From RUG369 sp050949645 (GTDB lineage Bacteria; Planctomycetota; Planctomycetia; Pirellulales; Thermoguttaceae), in NCBI GenBank assembly GCA_050949645.1, contig JBMNGC010000001.1, forward strand, positions 806,001 through 870,000: a stretch of DNA of 64,000 nucleotides, given 5' to 3'. The first letter of the stretch is position 1. Each line of letters begins with the position of its first letter. The translations under genes were made by a program, and so were the position numbers. Positions 25,760 to 33,480 of the stretch are shown here, piece after piece. Under the pieces are notes generated by a model. It was given only the letters and a program-made list of their open reading frames with translations, was not told the origin of the DNA and did no database searches.

Positions 25760-27565
25760 TCATTCGTCGAGTTTGACATTAAAGATGAACGGGTGGGCGC
25801 CGTCGCGTTCTTCATCCGTCATTTCGTACGCGTTCGTCAAAGAATCGGGGACCTCGAAGGAGCCGTCTTCGTTCGCCTTGAGGACGAGTTCGGGAATCTT
25901 GTCCTCTGCGTCGTCCTTGCCGACAAGTACGCTGGGACCGTAACGAAGGACAAGCTGACCGTCGCCGAGCGCGACCTTATGGAAGCGACGATCTTCCGCG
26001 TAAGGACGACCGTTGAAGGAGATAATAAACTCCTGGTCGGCGATCGCTTCAAGGAGCGCGTAGCGTCCGTCGAGCGTCGTCTGGACCGTCTTGCCGTCGA
26101 GGTTTGCGACCTCGACGGAATCGCACCAATCGGGGATGCGAATAGCGAGTTGAATCTTCGTTCCGTCGGGGCCAATGAGAGTAACTTTCGAGACGATCGG
26201 AACGTTTTTCTTCGCCTCGAGTTGGCGAGATTCGACCTTCCATACGCCGTCGTCGAAGGGGATCGTTGTCGCAAAATCAAGGGGAAAGTTGTAATAGACG
26301 CGTTTTGTTTTCGTCTCGGGACAGGTCGAACCAACGGCGAAATATTCTTTGAACTCGTAATATCCGAGCGAGCCGTGATAACTACAACACCAATAAGATT
26401 CCGCGTAACGCTTGCCCCACGCAAAGCAACCTTCTTCGTCGGAGATCATGTACCGGTGTCCAAAACCGCCGGTATGCCACTGATTCATCTGGTACTCATT
26501 GTAGAGCATTCTTTCCGCGAAATCGAGATATTTTACGTCGCCGGTGTTCCTCCATATTAACAGATTTAACCGGAGCCAGTCCGCTTCGGAGCAGCCTTCG
26601 TCGCTTTTTCCGTCGACGTAGAACTTCTCGCAAACGCCCCCCACTGGGAATACAAAGCCTCCGCTGGTAGCGTCTTCCCAGCGTTTGGTCACGCGGTCGA
26701 GGTATTTTTGGTCGCCCGTCTCCTCAAAGAGCATGACTAGCGCTTCGTGGACACTGATGCTACCATGGCTGTGCCCGACGGGAAGGACGTCAAATTCTTC
26801 GTGGAAGTCCGCCATCTTAACTGCGCAGTCGAGATATTTTTGGTCGCCGGTCACGCGAAATGCGCGGACGAGTCCCTCAATTCCATGGAAGACGCAGGTA
26901 ACGTACGCGGCGGCATAGCCTTTGGCGGTCTGCTTGTATTCGTCTATGCGATTCGGATCGCAGAAACGTGGCAAAACGATATTGACGTAGAAGTCCGCCA
27001 TCTTTTTTGCCGCGGCAAGCGCCTTTTCGTTTCCGAAGCGTTCATATGCTGCAAAGAGCCCCAGCATCAGGCGGCCGTTGCCCCAGAGAATCGGCATTTC
27101 AAGGGATTGGTCCGTGGAACCGGCGATGTCAATGGGTTTGTCCCAATCGACGTCGCGTCCAAAATGCCCATCCGGCTTCTGGTATTTGACGAGCTCGTCA
27201 ATAACCTCGGGGAGAATCGCCGTCGTCAGCTTGTCCTTCGTCGAGGCGAGGGAGCATATCTCAATGTAACGCCCAGAGATATCGCCGCTGTAGTTGAAAA
27301 AACGTCGTTGCTGATTGAAGTTTACGTCGTCGATAATGAAGTCGACGTTATCAATAGGTTCCTGGCTCAAACGGTCAAGAGATTTTTGATACCTCGTCCC
27401 AAAGAACCCGCCCCATTGAACGTCGTTGGACGCTGAGAAGATCAGGTCGTTGCGCGAAAACGCGGCCTGAGCCGCGTTCTTCGTTTCTTCAGCAAGGATG
27501 AGGTCGGGTCGGACGCACGCAAGAAGCGCGGTCGACGCCATAAAGTTTCTGCGTGAAAGATTCAT
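25760..27565 (-). CDS. GH127-like (DUF1680) beta-L-arabinofuranosidase, Tat-exported
   Basis: 601 residues; ATG 27565 has AGGAG upstream. A Tat signal (SRRNFMAS) begins the protein. The body is an alpha/alpha toroid of the DUF1680 type: landmarks are KYQKPDGHFGR, WGNGRLMLGL, repeated DQKYLD segments (residues about 240-300) and YWCCSYHG near residue 390. In GH127 the catalytic nucleophile is a zinc-coordinated Cys in a CC pair, consistent with that segment. The C-terminus is a beta-sandwich. It probably removes arabinose or related sugars from glycans outside the cytoplasm. The exact family within the GH127/GH146 group is not certain. Confidence 0.75.
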   Translation of the reverse strand: MNLSRRNFMASTALLACVRPDLILAEETKNAAQAAFSRNDLIFSASNDVQWGGFFGTRYQKSLDRLSQEPIDNVDFIIDDVNFNQQRRFFNYSGDISGRYIEICSLASTKDKLTTAILPEVIDELVKYQKPDGHFGRDVDWDKPIDIAGSTDQSLEMPILWGNGRLMLGLFAAYERFGNEKALAAAKKMADFYVNIVLPRFCDPNRIDEYKQTAKGYAAAYVTCVFHGIEGLVRAFRVTGDQKYLDCAVKMADFHEEFDVLPVGHSHGSISVHEALVMLFEETGDQKYLDRVTKRWEDATSGGFVFPVGGVCEKFYVDGKSDEGCSEADWLRLNLLIWRNTGDVKYLDFAERMLYNEYQMNQWHTGGFGHRYMISDEEGCFAWGKRYAESYWCCSYHGSLGYYEFKEYFAVGSTCPETKTKRVYYNFPLDFATTIPFDDGVWKVESRQLEAKKNVPIVSKVTLIGPDGTKIQLAIRIPDWCDSVEVANLDGKTVQTTLDGRYALLEAIADQEFIISFNGRPYAEDRRFHKVALGDGQLVLRYGPSVLVGKDDAEDKIPELVLKANEDGSFEVPDSLTNAYEMTDEERDGAHPFIFNVKLDE

Positions 27566-27615
27566 GACAAGCTCCTGTCCATATACGCGTTGCGATGATT
27601 AACCCGTGCGGAAAG

Positions 27616-29310
27616 CTACTGGTAGAGCGGTAAATGTCGGTAATAAACCTCCAGACACAGAATCGACAGGCAGGTTACATAAAGTCTTCCGCCTCCGAAA
27701 TTATACTCGTCGTATCTGGGGTCCCAGCTTCCGGCTTCTTTTGAACCCTTAGGTTCCTGGTTCCTCGGCAACTCTGTATTGAGCGCCGCGTTCCACTTTC
27801 TCCAATACTTATTGTAGGGCCCGAGGCCCTTGAGCGCCATAGAAGTCGCATACCAACCGTACGTATTGCAGGAAAATTTTTCTTTTTCTTCTTCCGTCGT
27901 TGGGAAACGAATAAGGTTTTCCTCCGAAACGAGCGTCTCAGCGCCGCGCAACAACGCCTCCGAATTCTGCGGCCATCCAAGAAATTGCCGACAAAATAAT
28001 CCGGTTGCCGTCATCGACGGTCGCATCTCCGTTTCGCTGATTTTCCCATCCCTGCCGACGAGTTGATAGACGTAGCCCGCGCCGTTGTCATAGGAGACCG
28101 AATCCAGAAAAGCGGAGATTTTGTCGTAGCTCGCCTTGGGCCTCGTGAAGCCTGCCATTTCTGAGGTTCGCAGCGCCATGAGACACCATCCCGTTACAGA
28201 AAGATCGCTTCCGACTTGCGATTCGTAACGCCAACCGCCAAGTTGCTCATTCTGGTTTTCCAATAGATAATCAAGCGCCTTTCGCGCAGCGCGTCGAAGT
28301 TCGGGATTGGACTTTTTTTCGAGTGCGATGAGCTCGCACAGCGCCAATGTGCAGAGCGCTTGCGTATAGAAGAGCGCTTCGTTGACGCGTTCTTTGGGAG
28401 CAAAGTTTCCATCGCTATCCTGCTGTCGCAGTAACCAAACCCACCCCCTGCGCACAACCGATGCATATTGGCCAGAAGAACGCGTATTGCCCGCGCCTTG
28501 GAACGCCAGCAACGCCAGCGCTGTTGCCGCAGGACGGTTCGCCAAATCGCTTGATAGAGGGTTGCCTCCTGAACTGGCGGTCGTCCTGGGATTGATTCCA
28601 TTGGAATATGGACCGTAAAGGCTCCACCAGCCTTCCGAATTTTGCTGTCGTCGAAGCCACTGGAGGCCCGCATCGACCGCATCTTCCGTAAGTTTAGTTC
28701 CCCCATATTTCGCCAAGAGATCATTCTTGACGCCAGGGTCCGTTCGACCGGTAAGCATATCGCTCATATCGATCCGCATTTGTTCAAAGGCCGGGGCGTT
28801 TGACCGCGGATCAAAGGGGAGATCTTGCTCCTCGAAAACAATGAGGTCGTCGATCCTGACTTCGTCGGGGATCGTTAGCTCGTACTCTTCCGCCTCGTTC
28901 GGATTGAGATTGCCTGAGTCCTCGGTTAGAAAATCAAGCTGGTCGCCAAGAGTTTCGCTAAAGATTGCTTGCAAATCAACTGGCTGAGAGAGAGGCGGGA
29001 AAAAGATGAACGCCAGAACCAGGAGAATGACCCCGTGAACCGCCAAACTCAAGGCCCATGAGGAAACCCTTTGTTTTATGGAAATCCCTTCGACGTCGTC
29101 AGATAGAAATAGTTCGTCTTCGTCTTCGTGAAGTTTGCGGCCGTTGACGAAGGCGTCCTGCGAGATTTTGCCGGCTTCATGAACGCGACGCCGAGGTCTT
29201 GCATCGAGCGGACGACTCGACGGAAGCGCGAAGGGTTCTTTCTGCCGCGAAGGTTTGCGCGGCGGGACGGGGTGGGGACCGGGAAGATCGTTATGAGAGG
29301 ATGGCGTCAT
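27616..29310 (-). CDS. membrane-anchored prenyltransferase/squalene-cyclase-repeat protein
   Basis: 564 residues: a basic Pro-rich cytoplasmic N-terminus (about 1-80), one transmembrane helix (about 83-103, ending VLAFIFFPP), an acidic linker, then an alpha-barrel of repeats from about 205. The repeats read GLQWLRRQQNSEGWW, GWVWLLRQQDSDGNF and LDYLLENQNEQLGGW, the QW-like motif of the terpenoid cyclase/prenyltransferase fold. No DXDD motif was seen, so cyclase activity is not expected. Many planctomycete proteins use this fold in the periplasm with unknown function. No good ribosome binding site precedes the ATG, so the start is provisional. Confidence 0.65.
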   Translation of the reverse strand: MTPSSHNDLPGPHPVPPRKPSRQKEPFALPSSRPLDARPRRRVHEAGKISQDAFVNGRKLHEDEDELFLSDDVEGISIKQRVSSWALSLAVHGVILLVLAFIFFPPLSQPVDLQAIFSETLGDQLDFLTEDSGNLNPNEAEEYELTIPDEVRIDDLIVFEEQDLPFDPRSNAPAFEQMRIDMSDMLTGRTDPGVKNDLLAKYGGTKLTEDAVDAGLQWLRRQQNSEGWWSLYGPYSNGINPRTTASSGGNPLSSDLANRPAATALALLAFQGAGNTRSSGQYASVVRRGWVWLLRQQDSDGNFAPKERVNEALFYTQALCTLALCELIALEKKSNPELRRAARKALDYLLENQNEQLGGWRYESQVGSDLSVTGWCLMALRTSEMAGFTRPKASYDKISAFLDSVSYDNGAGYVYQLVGRDGKISETEMRPSMTATGLFCRQFLGWPQNSEALLRGAETLVSEENLIRFPTTEEEKEKFSCNTYGWYATSMALKGLGPYNKYWRKWNAALNTELPRNQEPKGSKEAGSWDPRYDEYNFGGGRLYVTCLSILCLEVYYRHLPLYQ

Positions 29311-29403
29311 TATCAGGAGGACGATCCCTGAATGGGAATCGGGATTCGCTGTTCAACGACAAACGCAGATTCGCGTTTTACGTCGTATGGCGTCGCGCTA
29401 GTG

Positions 29404-30231
29404 TCATTTCTTCAAGCCGAGCTCGCGGGAACGAGTCGTTGCGCGTTGAACCGCTTCGATGAGCGCCGCGCGGAATCCGTGAGCTTCAAGAGCCGCGACG
29501 CCCGCAATCGTGGTGCCCGCGGGACTGGTAACGCCGTCTTTGAGAGCGCCGGGATGTTTTTTTGTTTTTAGGTACATTTCGGCGGAGCCTTTTAGCGTCT
29601 GAGCGGCAAGCTCAAGAGCGACGTTCCTTGGCAGTCCCGCCATGACGCCGCCGTCTGCGAGCGCTTCGATCGCCATAAAGACGTACGCTGGACCTGATCC
29701 TGAGAGACCCGTAACTGTGTCGAGCTGGCTTTCCGGGAGCGCAAACGCGACACCGACGGTCGAGAGAAGCTTTTTGACGGTTTCACCGTCTTCCGGAGTC
29801 GCGTTTGAGTTGAGAGCAAAACCGCTCGCCGCTTCCCCGACGAGGCAGGGGGTGTTAGGCATAACGCGAGCAAGCCTGATTTTTGGCGACAGCGCCTGCT
29901 CGAAGTAGGAGATGGGGAGTCCAGCGGCGATCGAGACGCATAGCAGCCTATCAGGCGTGTCAGCAAGCGCGGCTTTAACCGGTTCAAGCGCGCCGCTCAT
30001 GTACTGAGGTTTTACGGCAAAAAAGAGTACGTCGGCGTTGTCGACAACTTCAGCGGGCTTAGAGCAAACGTTCGCCCCAAGCGCCTTCTTGAATTTTTCG
30101 CAAGCTTCCGGAGAAACGTCGTAACCGCAGACGCGCTGCGGCTCGACGACCTTAGAACGGATAAATCCCCCGGCAAGCGCGGAAGCCATTTGACCAAGAC
30201 CAATAAATCCAACGTTGAGCGATTGCGGCAT
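29404..30231 (-). CDS. proC: pyrroline-5-carboxylate reductase
   Basis: 275 residues from ATG 30231. The frame extends 12 codons upstream, but MPQSLNVGFIGLGQM is the natural N-terminus. It reduces 1-pyrroline-5-carboxylate to proline with NAD(P)H, the last step of proline synthesis. The Rossmann glycine motif GFIGLGQM is near residues 8-15, FAVKPQ near 70, RVMPNTPC near 119, and the ProC signature (GLSGSGPAYVFMAIEAL, then GVTSPAGTTIAG) is at 170-245. No neighbour belongs to the pathway. It stands as a single leftward gene facing away from the lepB operon. Confidence 0.96.
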   Translation of the reverse strand: MPQSLNVGFIGLGQMASALAGGFIRSKVVEPQRVCGYDVSPEACEKFKKALGANVCSKPAEVVDNADVLFFAVKPQYMSGALEPVKAALADTPDRLLCVSIAAGLPISYFEQALSPKIRLARVMPNTPCLVGEAASGFALNSNATPEDGETVKKLLSTVGVAFALPESQLDTVTGLSGSGPAYVFMAIEALADGGVMAGLPRNVALELAAQTLKGSAEMYLKTKKHPGALKDGVTSPAGTTIAGVAALEAHGFRAALIEAVQRATTRSRELGLKK

Positions 30232-30483
30232 TTTAAACTCTTTTCTAGATGACCGCGACGAAGTCAAATGATGTTGCGGTTTATTTCAGTTAACCAACAG
30301 GGCGCGCCTCCAAGGAGACCCCCCGAAGGCCGACGCGGAGCGGACGACTCGAACGTCCCCGATTATACCTTTGAATCTGTCATAGCGTCAAGACCAGAGA
30401 TTGAAGAGGGGAGACTGGAAACTTGATCGACGCGAGGACGTCGAGCAAACCTATTTTGCAGACGTTCGACGCCTTGTTGGGGT

Positions 30484-30511
30484 TTGATAAATGGACGGCG
30501 CTCGCTATAAT
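30484..30511 (+). promoter_or_regulatory. promoter of the lepB/sigma/anti-sigma operon
   Basis: TTGATA (30484-30489) and a perfect TATAAT (30506-30511) with a 16-base spacer, 145 bases upstream of lepB. The remainder of the 424-base gap 30232-30655 shows nothing else recognisable. Confidence 0.65.
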
Positions 30512-30655
30512 GTATCCCGTTGTATATTGTAGGCGCTTTCCACTCCCGCATACCCGCGGGACAAGACCGCAGCTGCTGGACTATGCCGTTGCGCCGGGGA
30601 TGTTTTGAAAATATTCGCGTTCACGCGATATCGATAAAAATTGACAAAGGTTAGC

Positions 30656-32854
30656 ATGACTGGTCGTTCGACAGTTGATCAAGGCAAGTACGGCTCGACT
30701 CATTCGGGCGAAGACCTTTCTAAGGCCTCTTCTGCGAAGAAAAAAGCGTCAGAGGAAACGCCCGTTACCGTATTTCAGCAGATTCGCGATATCTGCGAAT
30801 CGCTTGTTATCGCGCTCTTTTTAGCGTTCCTTTTCAAGACGTTCGAAGCCGAGGCTTTTGTCATTCCCACCGGTTCTATGGCGCCGACCCTCAAAGGACG
30901 ACATAAAGACGTCGAATGCCACGAGTGCTATTTTCAGTTTCAAACGAGCGCCAGCGAAGAAGTTGACCCCGCAACGAATCGCCGTAATGGTCGACATGTC
31001 GTTGCGGGCACCTGCCCTCAGTGCGGTTATACGCAGTACTTTGGCGACGACGTGCCAAATCCGGGCGTCGACGGGAACGCGCCTTCTTTTACGGGCGATC
31101 GTATTCTCGTGAGTAAGCTGGCGTTTGACCAACGTGAGGTTCGTCGTTTTGACGTTTCTGTTTTCCGTTCGCCAGCCGATCCGAAAACTAATTTCATCAA
31201 GCGCATCGTCGGTTTTCCGAATGAACGGCTCCGTGTGCAGTATGGCGATCTTTTTGCGCAGAAGGTCGAACCGTCGACAGAAACGGACGAAGGCGAAGCG
31301 TCTCCGACAGTTTACGATAATTCGCCCTCCTGGTCGCCCGACGTAAACCTTGACCAGACTGACGGCGGCTCGCCGCAGTTCGCCAGCGATTCCGACGAAT
31401 ATGACGGTTTAAACCCGTTCGTGATTCAGCGCAAAGAATATCGACACCTGCGCCAGGTGATGCAACTCGTTTACGATGCGGATTATTCCTCGGAGACCCT
31501 TGACGCGCTTGGATGGCCGCAGCGTTGGTCCGACGACTGGGAGCGACTCCAGACCGGAGTGCGCGGTTGGACCGTCAATGCGACGAAAAAAAAGAAGTCC
31601 TTTTCCTTCGCCGGCCACGAAGTTCCGACGGAAAATTCGTCGTCCGCGCCTGCCATTGAGCCTGGAACCGAGGCGGACGTCTCGCCCCTGACCGAGGATG
31701 ACGCCACAATTGCATGGCTCCGATATCGACACATCATACCGTCCTCAAGCGACTGGTTCTATCTTTCTGACGGCAAGCTGCCTCCAGCGGTAGAAGCGAC
31801 CGGTAGCGTCTCGAATAATCCCAGATTGATCGACGACTTCTCCGGATACAACGCGGGAATTTCTCGTTTCGCTCAGCCTAGTCTGTCAGGAGAAGGATAT
31901 CGCTGGTCCGATGCGCCAGAAGATGAGTTTACGCAGCTTTCGAATCGAACCGCTGACAAGAGGGAATCTGGTCGTTTTGTCCTTAGGAAGAATCCCGATG
32001 GATTCGGCTGCAACTGGGTGGGCGATTTAGGCGTTTCCTGCGAATTAACGATCCAAAAGGCGACGACCGAGACGGACAAAGTCGTTTTCGATCTGGTTAA
32101 GGGTGGCGTCGTTTTTCGCTGCGAGATCTTACCAGCCCAAGATTTAATTACGTTAAAAATTCCCACAGTACCCGCCTATTCCCCCGTTCAGACAAGTTAC
32201 AAATTTCAGCCGGGTAAGAAATATAACTTTGCGTTCTACAACGTTGACGAGGAGATGCGCGTCGCTGTCAACGATAAGGAGCTCGCTTTTCCCGAGCATG
32301 GCGGGCGGTACGATTTCCTGACCGCCAGTGCAAACGGCGTCGTCGAACTGCTTCCTCGCAACCGCGATCCGAACGCTCGCGACCTAGCGCCGGTCGCGAT
32401 CGGAGCACGCGGCGTCCCGGTTGACGTCAAACGTCTGCGTGTACTTCGCGACGTGTATTATATTGCCGCAGGATATGGTATGGAAACCTGGGATTCCGCT
32501 CGTTTTACCGATTTCGGAACCCCTCGTTGCGACCGCTTGACCAAAGAGCGCGTCTACCTCGGGAATGAGGACGACGCGGCGCGGTTCATGTCGTCCCCTG
32601 AAATGTGGCTCGGCTACGGCAACACAAAATCGACGTTGCTGCGTCAGCGCGCCGACCAGTATGTCGCGCTTGGCGACAACAGCGGGTTCAGTCTGGATAG
32701 TCGTCTATGGGCAACGAATACCGTGCCGCACTATGTCGATCGTAAATACCTAATCGGCAAGGCTTTTTACGTATACTGGCCTCATGGTAAGCCGCTTCCA
32801 ATTATAGGGAGCCCATTCTGGCCGAATTTTAAAGACATGCGTCATGTCGATTGA
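30656..32854 (+). CDS. lepB: signal peptidase I, giant form with zinc ribbon and large insertion
   Basis: 732 residues from ATG 30656 (AAAGG upstream). One N-terminal transmembrane helix (about 47-61) precedes the catalytic domain. Ser74 lies in IPTGSMAPTLKG and Lys182 in FIKRIVGFPNERL, the Ser-Lys dyad of type I signal peptidases; the closing box GDNSGFSLDSR is near 673-683. Two CxxC pairs (88/91 and 120/123) look like a zinc ribbon inserted right after the Ser box. Between about residues 200 and 665 lies a huge insertion with a jelly-roll-like part (DDFSGYN, NWVGDLGVSCELTI). Typical LepB is 200-320 residues. It cleaves signal peptides on the outer face of the inner membrane. Confidence 0.93.
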   Translation: MTGRSTVDQGKYGSTHSGEDLSKASSAKKKASEETPVTVFQQIRDICESLVIALFLAFLFKTFEAEAFVIPTGSMAPTLKGRHKDVECHECYFQFQTSASEEVDPATNRRNGRHVVAGTCPQCGYTQYFGDDVPNPGVDGNAPSFTGDRILVSKLAFDQREVRRFDVSVFRSPADPKTNFIKRIVGFPNERLRVQYGDLFAQKVEPSTETDEGEASPTVYDNSPSWSPDVNLDQTDGGSPQFASDSDEYDGLNPFVIQRKEYRHLRQVMQLVYDADYSSETLDALGWPQRWSDDWERLQTGVRGWTVNATKKKKSFSFAGHEVPTENSSSAPAIEPGTEADVSPLTEDDATIAWLRYRHIIPSSSDWFYLSDGKLPPAVEATGSVSNNPRLIDDFSGYNAGISRFAQPSLSGEGYRWSDAPEDEFTQLSNRTADKRESGRFVLRKNPDGFGCNWVGDLGVSCELTIQKATTETDKVVFDLVKGGVVFRCEILPAQDLITLKIPTVPAYSPVQTSYKFQPGKKYNFAFYNVDEEMRVAVNDKELAFPEHGGRYDFLTASANGVVELLPRNRDPNARDLAPVAIGARGVPVDVKRLRVLRDVYYIAAGYGMETWDSARFTDFGTPRCDRLTKERVYLGNEDDAARFMSSPEMWLGYGNTKSTLLRQRADQYVALGDNSGFSLDSRLWATNTVPHYVDRKYLIGKAFYVYWPHGKPLPIIGSPFWPNFKDMRHVD

Positions 32855-32868
32855 GACGAGCGCTAGCG

Positions 32869-33480
32869 ATGTCGCATCACGAAAAACCAACTGAAAAGTT
32901 CGGAATTGCGTCGAGTTCTCTTTCTGACGACCTTAAGCTCGACGACGTTTTTGAGCAGTACAAATCGGAGATACTAGGCGTCGTCTATTTCCTTTATGGC
33001 GCCTCGGAGTCTGCCGCGACCCTCGCGTATGAAAAGCTCCGAGAACGTTGCAGCCGAAACTACGCGAATAGCAAGATCAGCGATCTCCACGCTTGGGTTT
33101 TCCGCGTGCTGTATAATTTGGCGTATGAAGCGGTTGGGAACGTCAAGCCGCGCCGGCATAAAAACGCATCTGGATCTTCGCCGGAGCTCGACGGACTATC
33201 TTCAAATGAAGAGGCGACTGCGCGTGCGCGGAGAAAGTTCCTTCAAGAAGTGTTTTTGGACTTTCCTTTCCACGAGCGCGCCGTCTTTCTGCTGCGACAA
33301 AATGGGGGACTGTCGTACGAGCAAATTGCTCGCGTGACAGGACGGTCTCTTGCCGAGGTGAAAACGTTGATGAAGGACGCGCTCTTCAAACTCGTGGACG
33401 CTTTGGAACGATTTTCGATTTTAGCCTCTGAGAAGAAACGCGAAATAGCCGCCTCCGACGCGGAGGAGGACTCCGAATGA
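32869..33480 (+). CDS. ECF-like RNA polymerase sigma factor
   Basis: 203 residues from ATG 32869; a TTG at 32851 overlapping the lepB stop is an alternative. Region 2 has the DLHAWVFRVLYNLAYEAV helix (about 70-87), and region 4 has FHERAVFLLRQNGGLSYEQIARVTGRS (about 130-160), the helix-turn-helix that reads the -35 element. The linker is Ser-rich. It directs RNA polymerase to a dedicated promoter set. It lies 14 bases after lepB and overlaps (ATGA) the next gene, a membrane protein with an anti-sigma-like N-terminus, so the pair is a likely sigma/anti-sigma unit cotranscribed with the peptidase. Confidence 0.82.
   Translation: MSHHEKPTEKFGIASSSLSDDLKLDDVFEQYKSEILGVVYFLYGASESAATLAYEKLRERCSRNYANSKISDLHAWVFRVLYNLAYEAVGNVKPRRHKNASGSSPELDGLSSNEEATARARRKFLQEVFLDFPFHERAVFLLRQNGGLSYEQIARVTGRSLAEVKTLMKDALFKLVDALERFSILASEKKREIAASDAEEDSE

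Noticed and set aside
27616..29310. Squalene-hopene cyclase
   Set aside because: Repeat fold is similar, but the DXDD catalytic motif is absent and the protein is anchored with an acidic linker.
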